Positions 16,203 through 25,364 of a DNA stretch of 64,000 nt are shown piece by piece; position 1 is the first letter of the stretch, and each line of letters begins with the position of its first letter. The stretch lies in the NCBI RefSeq assembly GCF_006517175.1, contig NZ_CP041186.1, positions 5,545,074 to 5,609,073 on the forward strand, given 5' to 3'. The position numbers were made by a program, and so were the translations under genes. The notes beneath the pieces were generated by a model. It was given only the letters and a program-made list of their open reading frames with translations, was not told the origin of the DNA and did no database searches. The DNA comes from Persicimonas caeni (GTDB lineage Bacteria; Myxococcota_A; Bradymonadia; Bradymonadales; Bradymonadaceae).

Positions 16203-17219
16203 TTACTTGCTCTGGTCAGCTTTCTTGTCCTGGTCGGCCTTCTTGTCTTCGGCGGCCTTCTGGTCGTCCTTGTCGCCGACCAATTCGAGCGCCTTCGACA
16301 GGGCTCCGACGTGCTCGTCGTGCGTACGCGCGACGAGCTTCTCGGCGCCGTAAACGCTCTTGAGAAGTTCCTTATTCTCCGGCTTGTTGAGCGTCAACAG
16401 AGCGTTTTTGATCTTCTCGGTCATCTCGTCGGAGAGCTCACCGCGAACGGCGATGCCGTGGGTGGGCACCGGCCCCTGCTTGGTGAGCACCTCGATCTTG
16501 GCGCGCTCCTCGTCGTTGAGGTAGCGGTCGTAGGCGTAGTCGGAGGCAGCGGCCGCGGCGACCTTGCCGTTGACCAGCGCCTTGAGGGCCTGCTCGTAGC
16601 CGCCGGCGTACAGAACTTCACCGAAGAACTTCTTGGGATCGCCCTGCTTTTCGACCAGTCCCTCCTCGATGACCTTGGCCAGCGGGAAGAGATACCCGGA
16701 GGTCGACGTCGGCGAGGTGAACGCGATGTCCTTGCCCTTCAGGTCGGCCAGCGAGTCGACGTCGCCGTCTTTGCTCACGTACCACTGCGAGTAGTAAAAC
16801 GGCTTGCCGTCGCGCTCCTCGACCACGACCAGCTCGGCGCCCGCCTCCTTGTGGGCGACTAGGTAAGGCCAGCCGCTGAAGTAGGCCACGTCGGCGTTGC
16901 CGGCGCGAAGCGCCTCGACGACGCCCGCGTAGTTGGTCGGCATAAAGACCTTGGCCTCCACGCCAATCTCCTTGGACAGGTGCTCGGCGAGCTTCTCGGC
17001 GTCGGGCGTGAGCGCCTCGGGGTTGGCCTGCGGCTGGAAGGCGAAGACGAGCTCTTCGACCTCGGCCTCCTCCTTCTCGTCGGTCGTCTCCTCCGACTTG
17101 GCCTCCTCGGTCTTCTCGGCCGCCTCGCCGCCGGCGTCTTCTTGCTTCTCACAGCCGGCCAGCGCGACTAGGGCGCCGACAAGCAGCAATACGATGATGT
17201 TCTTTGCTCGATTCGACAT
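16203..17219 (-). CDS. phnD: PhnD-like phosphate/phosphonate-binding lipoprotein
   Basis: Periplasmic solute-binding component of the adjoining ABC importer, 338 residues. The N-terminus has a lipoprotein signal (LLLVGALVALAGC, Cys about residue 23), then a Glu/Lys-rich spacer to about residue 55. The binding domain shows family features: AFQPQANPEALTPDAEKLAEHL, FMPTNYAGVVEALRAGNADVAYFSGWPY, and SPTSTSGYLFP as the anion-binding loop. A Lys/Asp-rich tail (DKKADQDKKADQ) ends it. GGAGTGAG precedes the ATG. The ATPase-permease fusion starts four bases after the stop. Confidence 0.9.
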   Translation of the reverse strand: MSNRAKNIIVLLLVGALVALAGCEKQEDAGGEAAEKTEEAKSEETTDEKEEAEVEELVFAFQPQANPEALTPDAEKLAEHLSKEIGVEAKVFMPTNYAGVVEALRAGNADVAYFSGWPYLVAHKEAGAELVVVEERDGKPFYYSQWYVSKDGDVDSLADLKGKDIAFTSPTSTSGYLFPLAKVIEEGLVEKQGDPKKFFGEVLYAGGYEQALKALVNGKVAAAAASDYAYDRYLNDEERAKIEVLTKQGPVPTHGIAVRGELSDEMTEKIKNALLTLNKPENKELLKSVYGAEKLVARTHDEHVGALSKALELVGDKDDQKAAEDKKADQDKKADQSK

Positions 17220-17390
17220 AGCTCACTCCGATTAGGTTATTGCGTCCTGTGGGGACGGAAAGGTCGAAATGCGGCGCAATACATTGCATTTTTGAAAATG
17301 GTTTTCAATATCCGTTTATTCTCGGCTGCGTGATTGGGCTGGGAGCGCCAATAGGAGGCAGGGCTTCTAGCCCTGAAAGTTTGAGTGAGG

Positions 17391-17521
17391 TGGCCTTGCA
17401 GAAGTTGGCACGCCATCTACCCGAGCAATTAAAGATTTAGGGGCAGCGAATCGAGAGGAACGGACGATACGCAACCCCAAATCCTTAATTTCCCAAATAG
17501 AGGGCGCCACTGACCTGCAGG
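17391..17521. repeat. Dispersed palindromic repeat, family A copy 4
   Basis: Begins TGGCCTTGCA and ends GGGCGCCACTGACCTGCAGG. The arms GCAATTAAAGATTTAGGGG and CCCCAAATCCTTAATT pair imperfectly around a short centre. It lies between phnD and the purine permease gene. A shorter relative (AATAGAGGGCG...CCCTGCAGGGCC) lies at 18996-19023. Confidence 0.75.
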
Positions 17522-17524
17522 GAC

Positions 17525-18901
17525 TCACGCCCCGCCGAGCCACGCATAACGGACCACCAACAGCACGGCGAGCACGTACAAAATGGGATGCACGTCGCGT
17601 CCCTTGCCCGACAGCAGGTGGATGACGACCCACGAGATGATGCCAAACGAGATGCCGTTGGCGATCGAGTAGGTCAGCGGCATGCCGATGATGGTCACAA
17701 ACGCGGGCACCGACACGCGCACGTCCGACCAGTCGACCTCGCCGATATGCGACATCATCAGCGCGCCAACGATGATGAGCGCCGGGGCGGTGGCCACGAG
17801 CGGCACGGCGGAGGCGAGCGGCCACAAAAAGATGCTCAGGCCGAACAGAAGGGCGACGGCCACGGCCGTCAGCCCGGTGCGCCCTCCCTCTTCGACGCCG
17901 GCGGCCGACTCGACGTACGAGGTGGTCGTGCTCGTGCCCAAGATCGCGCCGAAGCAGGTGGCGATGGCGTCGGAGAAAAAGGCGCGCGAGGCGCCGGGGA
18001 GCCGGCCCTCTTCGTCCATGTAGCCGGCCTTGTGGCCCAGCCCGACGAGCGTGCCGGCGGTGTCGAAGAGGTCGACGAAAAAGAAGATGAAGACCACGTC
18101 CAGAAGGCCCAGCGACAGGGCGGCAGTGAGGTCGAGCTTGGCGAAGAGGTCGACCGGCCAGGCCGGCGCGCGGATGACACCCTCGGAGAGCCCGCCGAAG
18201 GCCTCGCCGTCGAAGACGGGCGCGCCCAGAACGACGGCGGCCACCGAGGTGAGCACGATACCCGCCAGAATCGCCCCGCGCACCCGCAGGGCCATGAGGA
18301 CGGCGGTGATCAGAAAGCCGCCCAGGGCGAGGGCGACGCCCGGGCTGGCCACATCCCCCAGGGTGACCAAGGTCACCGGGTGGTCGGCAACGATGCCCGC
18401 GTTGCTCGCCCCGATGATCGCCAAAAAGAGGCCGATGCCCGCGCTGGTGGCGATCTGTAGGTCCCCGGGGATGGCGTTGACGATCGCCTGGCGCACCCCG
18501 CCGAAGCTGAGCAACACGAAGACGAGACCGCTGATGAACACCGCCCCGAGCGCCGTCTGCCAGGGGATGCCCATCCCCAACACGACCGTGAAAGCGAAGT
18601 AGGCGTTCAGGCCCATGCCCGGCGCCAGCGCAAATGGAAACCGGGCCACCAGACCCATCACGAGCGTGCCGAAGCAGGCGGCCAGCGCGGTCGCCGTGAG
18701 CAACTGCGCGGTGACGTTGGCGTCCTCGATCTGGATGGCCTGCGCGAGGATGCTCGGGTTGACGAACAGGATATAGGCCATCGTCAAGAACGTCGTCAGC
18801 CCGGCGCGCATCTCCGCGCCGGGCGACGTGTTGGCCTCGCTGAGGCCAAAAAAGCGGTCGAGTGGGCCGGGGTTCGGGGCTGATTCTGGTTCATCGGTCA
18901 T
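17525..18901 (-). CDS. AzgA/PbuG-type purine nucleobase permease (NCS2)
   Basis: Inner-membrane proton symporter for adenine, guanine or hypoxanthine, about 458 residues with 12-14 helices. Diagnostic stretches are GLTTFLTMAYILFVNP near residue 30, FALAPGMGLNAYFAFTVV near 90, and a GTSTTTSYVESAAGVEEGGRTGL block around residue 320. ATG 18901 gives a family-like N-terminus; an in-frame GTG at 18973 would add 24 residues and has its GAAGG directly adjacent, so it is less likely. It stands alone; no purine riboswitch is evident upstream. Confidence 0.92.
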   Translation of the reverse strand: MTDEPESAPNPGPLDRFFGLSEANTSPGAEMRAGLTTFLTMAYILFVNPSILAQAIQIEDANVTAQLLTATALAACFGTLVMGLVARFPFALAPGMGLNAYFAFTVVLGMGIPWQTALGAVFISGLVFVLLSFGGVRQAIVNAIPGDLQIATSAGIGLFLAIIGASNAGIVADHPVTLVTLGDVASPGVALALGGFLITAVLMALRVRGAILAGIVLTSVAAVVLGAPVFDGEAFGGLSEGVIRAPAWPVDLFAKLDLTAALSLGLLDVVFIFFFVDLFDTAGTLVGLGHKAGYMDEEGRLPGASRAFFSDAIATCFGAILGTSTTTSYVESAAGVEEGGRTGLTAVAVALLFGLSIFLWPLASAVPLVATAPALIIVGALMMSHIGEVDWSDVRVSVPAFVTIIGMPLTYSIANGISFGIISWVVIHLLSGKGRDVHPILYVLAVLLVVRYAWLGGA

Positions 18902-19059
18902 CGAAGATACCCGCTGGGCCACGTCACTGAATTCCAAGCAGACGACCTCGCGCAAACGCTGCGAATCGTCCACCCTTCAATGATAACTCCTTCAATAGAG
19001 GGCGCTACTGCCCTGCAGGGCCTCGAGACTGCGGGCCTTGCAGGTACGCAACCTCAACC

Positions 19060-19306
19060 CCCCGCCGCCTCGCTACGCTCGGCGGCTGCCCCCCACGCTT
19101 CGCTTTGGGGGGCGAATGGTCGGCTCAATGATCACATATGGTTGATGGGGCAGCCATTGCCTCTCAACAACCACATATGGTTGATGGGGCAGCCATTGCC
19201 TCTCAACAACCACATATGGTTGATGGGGCAGCCATTGCCTCCCCAAACGGCGCCGTTTGCCGTTTAGGGGAGGTCCCGAAGGGGGAGGGGTTGAGGCCAC
19301 GCACCT
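19060..19306. repeat. Inverted-repeat element with a 39-bp tandem core
   Basis: Outer arms CCTCAACCCC and GGGGTTGAGG enclose a GC hairpin (GCCCCCCACGC...TTTGGGGGGC) and three head-to-tail units. The units are 42, 39 and about 34 bp (19126-19240), each with CATATGGTTGATGGGGCAGC and CATTGCCT. Each later unit contains the short inverted repeat CAACCA-CATA-TGGTTG. There are no unique spacers, so it is not a CRISPR array. Confidence 0.8.
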
Positions 19307-19331
19307 GCAAGGGCATCAATACCTGCACTCC

Positions 19332-19724
19332 TCACTCATCCTCATCATCATCAAAATCCTCCAGATCCGGATACTGGCTGGCATCCGGCTCGGGGTGACT
19401 GGTGATGACGTTTTCGAGCACCTTGCCGGTGGTGTCTTCGATGCCGCGGAACAGGGCGGCCTTGGCCAGCAGGTGCGCGCTGATGGGGGCGGTGATGAAC
19501 AAGAAGATCGTGATGAGCAGCTCGTGGAGCGTGAAGGTCTGCTCGGCGGTGGCCGCGTAGATGACCGACGCGCCCAGCATCGAGCCGATGCCCAGGGTGG
19601 TCGCCTTGGTGGGCCCGTGCAGGCGCATGTAGAAGTCGGGCAGCTTGGCGAGGCCCAGCGAGCCGATAAAGGCAAAGGCCGCCCCGGTGACCAGCAGAAA
19701 TGACAGGATGACTTCGACGAACAT
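19332..19724 (-). CDS. mrpG: MrpG, Na+/H+ antiporter subunit
   Basis: Small membrane subunit (130 residues, three helices) of the multi-protein Mrp antiporter. The family stretch GSLGLAKLPDFYMRLHGPTKATTLG lies around residues 22-46. The C-terminal tail is strongly acidic (PDLEDFDDDEDE), extending the usual length by about 25 residues. It is the last gene of the mrp operon, 30 bases after mrpF. It is needed for assembly and function of the complex in studied bacteria. Confidence 0.93.
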   Translation of the reverse strand: MFVEVILSFLLVTGAAFAFIGSLGLAKLPDFYMRLHGPTKATTLGIGSMLGASVIYAATAEQTFTLHELLITIFLFITAPISAHLLAKAALFRGIEDTTGKVLENVITSHPEPDASQYPDLEDFDDDEDE

Positions 19725-19754
19725 AGTGAGTGTCCTCAGTTGCGACGCGAGCGC

Positions 19755-20024
19755 CTATTCGATGATGTTGCCGCGAAGCAGGTACTTGCACAGGGCGACC
19801 GTGCCCACAAAGCCCATCATGGCGATAAGCAGCGCCGCCTCGAAGAACAGCGCGCTGGCCATGTAGATGCCGGCCAAGATGAGCAGGGCGATGGTGTTGA
19901 TGTACATCGTGTCCAGGGCCACGATGCGATCGACCAGGTCAGGTCCCTTGACCATGCGCCACATATTCATGATGAGCGCGGCGGTGGTCAGCGCGAATGC
20001 GATGTAGATGGCAGTCTGTAGCAT
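19755..20024 (-). CDS. mrpF: MrpF, Na+/H+ antiporter subunit
   Basis: 89-residue, three-helix subunit of the Mrp complex. The typical RMVKGPDLVDRIVALDTMYINTIALLIL segment spans about residues 23-50; its conserved Asp residues are linked to ion handling. The ATG at 20024 shares one base with the mrpE stop (TAATG), so translation is coupled. Longer open frames reading upstream belong to a different phase and are not real. Position between mrpE and mrpG is canonical. Confidence 0.94.
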   Translation of the reverse strand: MLQTAIYIAFALTTAALIMNMWRMVKGPDLVDRIVALDTMYINTIALLILAGIYMASALFFEAALLIAMMGFVGTVALCKYLLRGNIIE

Positions 20025-20542
20025 TACTCGAACATCTCCTCGAGCGGCGACTCGTAGCGGCGCTTGATGCGCGCGATTTCGGCCTCGGGATCGGGGCAGT
20101 CGAGGCTGTGGACCAGGAGCGTCTTGCGGTCCCCGCTCAGGTTCGACGACACGGTGCCCGGGGTCAGCGAGATGGTGCTCGCCAGGATGCTGATGGCGTA
20201 GGGGTGCTCGATGTCGAGCGGGATCTCGAGCCACTCGGGGCGCAGCCGCTTGTTGGGCCCGACGATGAGCCGGGCCACGATCAGGTTGGCTACGATGATG
20301 TCGAAGGCGACGATCCAGAAGTAGCGAATCATCGCCCCCAGATTCTGAAGGGCGGGCGCCTCGGGCCAAAACGTCCGAAAGAGCCAGGGCACGGCCACCG
20401 CGAGCAGGCCGCCCAGGAGCAGCGAGCCGACGCTGACACTTCCGGCGGCGAGCAGCCAGGTCAGCCAGAGCACCACGGTGAATACCGGGCGCGGCAGCAC
20501 CCGCTCTCGCAGCGTCCTCGATTGTGTGGAGCTTTGGGTCAT
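20024..20542 (-). CDS. mrpE: MrpE, Na+/H+ antiporter subunit
   Basis: Membrane subunit of 172 residues with two N-terminal helices and a cytoplasmic domain. Recognisable parts are FDIIVANLIVARLIVGP, followed by the conserved ISILASTISLTPGTVS and a cytoplasmic VHSLDCPDPE. It overlaps mrpD by four bases and mrpF by one. MrpE is the least hydrophobic subunit and assists membrane assembly of the others in studied systems. Confidence 0.94.
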   Translation of the reverse strand: MTQSSTQSRTLRERVLPRPVFTVVLWLTWLLAAGSVSVGSLLLGGLLAVAVPWLFRTFWPEAPALQNLGAMIRYFWIVAFDIIVANLIVARLIVGPNKRLRPEWLEIPLDIEHPYAISILASTISLTPGTVSSNLSGDRKTLLVHSLDCPDPEAEIARIKRRYESPLEEMFE

Positions 20543-22053
20543 TTCGTCTCCTCGACCGACGGGACGATCGTTTCAATGTAGGTCGACGGCTCGGCGATCT
20601 GCTCGGCGGTCGCCGCGCTGAACTCGGCGAGCGGGCCGGCGAAGATGGTCATCGCGGCCACCAGCCCGAGCATGCCCACCACGGCGACGACGCGTCCGGC
20701 GGTGCGGGGGGCGGGGCTCGGGGTCTGCTCGGTGTCGTTGCGCCAGAAGAGCGCCACGCCGGCCTGGGCCAGGGTCACGACCGCCAGGAGGCTGGTGGCC
20801 AAGACGACGCCCCAGACCCAGAAGCCGTCGGGCTGGTCGACGGCGGCGTCGAGGATGAACACCTTGCCGAGGAAGCCGGACAGCGGCGGCAGGCCAGCCA
20901 CGGCGATGGCGGTGGTGAAGAAGAGCACTCCCAGAAGCGACCATCGCTCGAGCTTGGGGCCGGGCAGAAGCTTGCCGCCGAGCTCGCCGCGCTGGCTGGT
21001 GATGACGCCGGCGAGCAAAAAGAGCGCCGCCGAGGCGATGGTGCTGTGAAGCATGTAGTACAAGCCCGCGGCGATGCCCTCGGCCGTGTACAGCCCGATG
21101 GCTGCGAGCATCGTGCCCATGGAGGCGACGATGAGGTAGGCGATCGTGCGGCCGAGCTCCTTGCTGGCGAGCGCCCCGAAGGTGCCCAACGCGAGCGTGA
21201 CGAGGGCCAGCGGCAGCAAGAAGGGCTCGGCGATGTCGGCGGCGACGCCGCCTTCGGGGCCGAAGATGAGCGTGGTGACCCGCAAGATGGCGTAGACGCC
21301 GACCTTGGTCAGGATGGCGAAGACGGCGGCCACCGGCGCGCTGGCTGCGCTGTAGACGCTGGGCAGCCACATGTAGATGGGCACGAGCGCGGCCTTGAGC
21401 GCGAAGACGACCAGCAAGAGCATGGCGCCTGCCTGCACAAAGGCGGCGTCGGTCGCCGGCAACTCGGCCACGCGTGCGGCCATGTGGGCCATATTCAGCG
21501 TGCCGGTCAGCCCGTACATCATGGCGATGCCCAGCACGAACATCCCCGAGCCGACCAAGTTGAGGATGACGTAGTGCACCCCGGCCTTGAGTCTGCGCTT
21601 CGTGCGCCCGTGCAACAGCAGGGCATACGACGAGAGCAGCAACACCTCGAAGAAGACGAACAGGTTGAAGAGGTCACCGGTCAGAAACGAGCCGTTGATC
21701 CCCAGGACCTGCATCTGGAACAGGAAGTGGAAATGCTTGCCGCGCTCGTCCTGGCCCTGCACCGCGTACAGGAGCGCCAGGAAAGAGACCGCCGAGGTCA
21801 GAAGCACCATCATGGCGCTGAGCCGGTCGAGCACCAGCGTGATGCCAAAGGGCGCGGCCCAGTCGCCGACGTTGTAGGCCCAGATGGCGCCGCTGCCGGC
21901 GACGTCGACCAGCGCGATCGCGCAGCCCAGTGTGGCCACGCCCGTCAGCAAGCTGATGACGCGCTGGACGCCGATGCGACCCCAGCCGCCGAGGACGGCG
22001 ACGATGGCCCCGAGCAGCGGAATCAGGATGGGAGTAATGATCAAGTGGTTCAC
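20539..22053 (-). CDS. mrpD: MrpD, Na+/H+ antiporter subunit (NuoM/NuoN-like)
   Basis: Large membrane subunit (504 residues, about 14 helices) homologous to the antiporter-like subunits of complex I. It has the proton_antipo core, with FFEVLLLSSYALLLHG (key Glu near residue 135) and the lysine-bearing HSTIASAALFLLAG region. It starts with GTG at 22053, preceded by GAGGAG and overlapping the mrpC stop (GTGA). With MrpA it forms the ion-translocating modules driven by the proton motive force. Confidence 0.95.
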   Translation of the reverse strand: MNHLIITPILIPLLGAIVAVLGGWGRIGVQRVISLLTGVATLGCAIALVDVAGSGAIWAYNVGDWAAPFGITLVLDRLSAMMVLLTSAVSFLALLYAVQGQDERGKHFHFLFQMQVLGINGSFLTGDLFNLFVFFEVLLLSSYALLLHGRTKRRLKAGVHYVILNLVGSGMFVLGIAMMYGLTGTLNMAHMAARVAELPATDAAFVQAGAMLLLVVFALKAALVPIYMWLPSVYSAASAPVAAVFAILTKVGVYAILRVTTLIFGPEGGVAADIAEPFLLPLALVTLALGTFGALASKELGRTIAYLIVASMGTMLAAIGLYTAEGIAAGLYYMLHSTIASAALFLLAGVITSQRGELGGKLLPGPKLERWSLLGVLFFTTAIAVAGLPPLSGFLGKVFILDAAVDQPDGFWVWGVVLATSLLAVVTLAQAGVALFWRNDTEQTPSPAPRTAGRVVAVVGMLGLVAAMTIFAGPLAEFSAATAEQIAEPSTYIETIVPSVEETK

Positions 22054-22388
22054 GACTCGGGCTCCTCTCCGTCAACGTGATCGGTCTCGAGGTCGGTGTA
22101 CGAGGCGATGGCGAGCACCATGACGAACGCGGTCATCGCGAAGCCGATGACGATGGCGGTGAGCACCAAAGCCTGCGGCAGCGGATCGGTGTAGGCGGCG
22201 GTCTCCATACCCTCGCGCAGAATCGGCGCCCCCTCCAGGGTCAGCCGGCCCATGACGAATAGAAAGAGGTTGACGGCGTAGGCAAAGAGCGCCAGCCCCA
22301 GGATGACCGGAAAGGTGCGCCCGCGCAGCATCAGGTAGATCCCCGAGGCGACGAGCACGCCGACGGCGACTGCGATCAGGGCTTCCAT
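22050..22388 (-). CDS. mrpC: MrpC, Na+/H+ antiporter subunit (NuoK-like)
   Basis: Three-helix subunit of 112 residues related to NuoK. Features are GIYLMLRGRTFPVILGLALFAYAVNLFLF early on and DPLPQALVLTAIVIGFAMTAF (about residues 68-88), the most conserved MrpC/NuoK stretch. It overlaps mrpAB by 13 bases and mrpD by four. A short acidic tail (DLETDHVDGEEPES) ends it. Confidence 0.95.
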   Translation of the reverse strand: MEALIAVAVGVLVASGIYLMLRGRTFPVILGLALFAYAVNLFLFVMGRLTLEGAPILREGMETAAYTDPLPQALVLTAIVIGFAMTAFVMVLAIASYTDLETDHVDGEEPES

Positions 22389-25198
22389 GGTGAATCCTCC
22401 TCACGGCCTTTCAATTTCTTGGGGTCGGCGGCGCCTCCCAGGCGGCCGAGCCGCCCGAGGATGACCATCATCGAGCCGATGACGGCGAAGTAGACGCCCA
22501 GGTCGAAGATGAGCGCCGACGCCAGGTGCAGCTTGCCGATAAGCGGCGGGTACACGTAGCCGTGCCAGGTGGTCAAGAAGGGCAGCTCGAACAGCAGCGC
22601 CGCGCCGCCGGTGACCACCGCCAGCGCCACGCCCCACACAGCCATGCGTCGGAAGTTGACGCGGGCGCGCTCCTCGGTCCAGTTCACCCCGCTGGCGAAT
22701 TCCTGCATGACGAGCGCGACGGTGGCGACCAGGCCGCCGATAAAGCCGCCGCCGGGCAGGTTGTGGCCGCGGAGCATGATGAAGATGGACATCAAGATGA
22801 TCATCGACAGCAGCGGGCGGCTAAACGAGACGAGCATCACCGGGTACGGGTCGGAGGCGCGGTCTTTGATGTCGCGGGTCTCCTCGATGTCCAAGCCGTC
22901 GAGCAGCATGAACACGCCCAACGCGGCGATGGCGAGCACCGAGACCTCGAGCATGGTGTCGAAGCCACGGAAGTCGACCAAGATGACGTTGACCACGTTG
23001 GTGCCGCCGCCGCCCGGATACGACTGCTCGATATGCCAGCCCGAGATCGTTTCGAAGGGCCGGGTGATGATGCCCCAGGTCAGGGCAGCGGCGCCGCCTC
23101 CGCCCAGGACTGCCAGGCCGATGTCGCGCAGTTGGCGCGGCGGCGAGGACTCCTTGGGCGTGCCTCGCGGCAACATGAAGAGGGCGAGTAAGAGCAGCAA
23201 GATGGTCACGACCTCGACCGACAACTGGGTCATGGCGAGGTCCGGGGCCGACAGGCGCACGAAGATGAGCGCGGCGACGAGTCCCACGGTGCTCAGCAGT
23301 ATCACGGCCAGGAAGCGGTTTCGGTGCAAGAGCACCGTGCCCAGCGCGCCGGTGAGCATGATGGCGATCATGACCGCGCTGACCGGGTCGACCGGCGTGT
23401 GCAGCACGCCCGTGCCGTGCCAGCCGTGCTCCCAGAAGGGCCAGAACATCGCCAGGATGGCGAAGGCCAGAAGCCAAGCGATGTAGCGCTGCAGCGAGCC
23501 GTTTTCAATGGCTCCCGAGAGGGCCCGCGAGGCGCGCGTCAATCCCTCGAGCAGGTGCTCGAAGACCGTGCGGCCGGTCAGGCCCGGCCAGGTGCGCTCG
23601 GCGAAGGTGTACAGATCTTTGCGGCGCCAGTAGACGAGGCTGGCCCCGGCGAACGCGATCAGGCTCATGATGAGCGGGGCGTTGAAGCCGTGCCACAGCG
23701 CCAGGCTGTAGTAGGGCAGCTCGCCGGCTTGCCCGCCGAAGATGACCGCCGAGGCGGCCACGCCCAACAGCGGCTCGACGATGAGCTTGGGCACGATGCC
23801 GACGACGACCGAGATCGTCACCAGAAGCGCGACCGGCGCCATCATCAGCCACGACGGGTCGTGAGCCTTCTTGGGGGTTTCGACCTCTTCGCCGAAGAAG
23901 ACGCCGTGGACGAACCGAATGGAGTAGGCGACGCTAAAGAGCCCGCCGAAGGTCGCCAGCACCGGCACGAGCCACGGATAGGCCTCCATCTGGGGAAGCT
24001 TCCAGGTCGCGTCGAAGAACATCTCCTTGCTCAAAAAGCCGTTGAACAAGGGCACGCCGGCCATCGCAGCGGCGCCGAGCAGCCCGAGGACCATCGTGTA
24101 GGGCATCAGGCGGCGAAGCCCGCCGAGCTTGCTGATGTCGCGGGTGCCCGCCTCGTGGTCGACGATGCCGGCGGTCATGAACAACGAGGCCTTGAAGGCG
24201 GCGTGGTTCATGATGTGGAAGACGCCGATGACCGCGGCGAACGGGCTGCCGAAGCCGAACAAGACGGTGATCAGGCCCAGGTGGCTGATGGTCGAATAGG
24301 CCAGAAGCCCCTTGAGGTCATCCTTGAAGAACGCGACATACGCGCCCACCGTCAGCGTGGCCAGGCCGGTGAAGGTGACGATGAAGAACCAGGGGTCGGT
24401 GCCCGCAAGCGCCGGGTGGAGCCGGGCGAGCAAGAAGACACCCGCTTTGACCATCGTCGCCGAGTGCAGGTACGCGCTGACCGGCGTGGGCGCGGTCATC
24501 GCGTTGGGCAGCCAGAAGTGGAAGGGGAACTGCGCCGACTTGGTGAACGCCCCGGCGAGCACCAGGCACAGCGCGGGGATATACAGGTCGTGGTTCTGAA
24601 TGACGTCGGCCGAGGCGAGCACGTCGCTCAGCTCGAAGCTTCCGACGATATGACCGATCATGATCACACCGCCGAACAGACACAGCCCGCCGGCGCCGGT
24701 GATCGTCAGCGCCATGCGCGCGCCGGCCTGCGCCTCGGACTTATGTGTCCAGTAGCCGATGAGCAAAAACGAGCTCAGGCTGGTCATCTCCCAGAACAGC
24801 GCCATCAGCACCAGGTTCTCGGATAGCACCACGCCTAGCATCGCCCCCATGAACGCCATAAGCATGGCGTAAAAGCGCCCGATTGGGTCGCTCTTGTATA
24901 GGTAGGTATACGCGTAGGTGATGACGCACAGGCCGATGCCCAGGATGAGCAGGGCGAATAGAAAGCCGAGCCCGTCGAGGCGGAACGACAGGTTGAGCCC
25001 CAGCGACTCCACCCACGGCCAGCCCACCGTCAGGACCTCGCCGGCGAGCACTTGCGGCGCGAGGCCTAGGAGCAGCACCAACGAGATGACCGTTGGAATT
25101 GCCGCTGCGACTGCGCACGCCACACGTCCGAAACGATCGGCGAGTAGCGGAAGCAAGAGGCCTGCGAGGGGCAAACAAATGATCAGAAGCAGATTCAT
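22376..25198 (-). CDS. mrpA: MrpA-MrpB fusion, Na+/H+ antiporter large subunit
   Basis: 940-residue membrane protein combining MrpA (NuoL-like, about residues 1-770) and MrpB (about 790-940). The NuoL-like part shows FWEMTSLSSFLLIGYW with its key Glu near residue 137, then LLAYSTISHLGLI. The MrpB part is marked by LRGHNLPGGGFIGGLVAT near residue 820. Such A/B fusions define group 2 Mrp operons, as in rhizobial Pha systems. ATG 25198 follows GAGG. The operon runs AB-C-D-E-F-G and is divergent from nhaR. It exports Na+ (or K+) and supports pH and salt tolerance. Confidence 0.95.
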   Translation of the reverse strand: MNLLLIICLPLAGLLLPLLADRFGRVACAVAAAIPTVISLVLLLGLAPQVLAGEVLTVGWPWVESLGLNLSFRLDGLGFLFALLILGIGLCVITYAYTYLYKSDPIGRFYAMLMAFMGAMLGVVLSENLVLMALFWEMTSLSSFLLIGYWTHKSEAQAGARMALTITGAGGLCLFGGVIMIGHIVGSFELSDVLASADVIQNHDLYIPALCLVLAGAFTKSAQFPFHFWLPNAMTAPTPVSAYLHSATMVKAGVFLLARLHPALAGTDPWFFIVTFTGLATLTVGAYVAFFKDDLKGLLAYSTISHLGLITVLFGFGSPFAAVIGVFHIMNHAAFKASLFMTAGIVDHEAGTRDISKLGGLRRLMPYTMVLGLLGAAAMAGVPLFNGFLSKEMFFDATWKLPQMEAYPWLVPVLATFGGLFSVAYSIRFVHGVFFGEEVETPKKAHDPSWLMMAPVALLVTISVVVGIVPKLIVEPLLGVAASAVIFGGQAGELPYYSLALWHGFNAPLIMSLIAFAGASLVYWRRKDLYTFAERTWPGLTGRTVFEHLLEGLTRASRALSGAIENGSLQRYIAWLLAFAILAMFWPFWEHGWHGTGVLHTPVDPVSAVMIAIMLTGALGTVLLHRNRFLAVILLSTVGLVAALIFVRLSAPDLAMTQLSVEVVTILLLLLALFMLPRGTPKESSPPRQLRDIGLAVLGGGGAAALTWGIITRPFETISGWHIEQSYPGGGGTNVVNVILVDFRGFDTMLEVSVLAIAALGVFMLLDGLDIEETRDIKDRASDPYPVMLVSFSRPLLSMIILMSIFIMLRGHNLPGGGFIGGLVATVALVMQEFASGVNWTEERARVNFRRMAVWGVALAVVTGGAALLFELPFLTTWHGYVYPPLIGKLHLASALIFDLGVYFAVIGSMMVILGRLGRLGGAADPKKLKGREEDSPWKP

Positions 25199-25364
25199 GT
25201 GTCCCTCGAATGAGACTCCAACACGTCATCAGAGCCGATTGCTGTTACTCTCATCCACACAACAAGTTCTCTCTCGCTGAGAAAAGTCAAGGTTTGCGTT
25301 ACCAGTTGGATGCGTATAGTTTCGATTTGGTGCAATTATTATGCAGTAGATTCGGAGATCTCGA

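Noticed and set aside
18974-19059. Purine riboswitch upstream of the purine permease
   Set aside because: No conserved loop-loop sequence or three-way junction could be seen; the stretch is a partial family A repeat.
19126-19240. Possible CRISPR array (39-bp repeats)
   Set aside because: Units are contiguous with no unique spacers and no cas genes are nearby.
19755-20576. 273-codon minus-strand frame covering mrpF and mrpE
   Set aside because: Only its last 89 codons (mrpF) are real; the upstream part is a shadow of mrpE in another phase.
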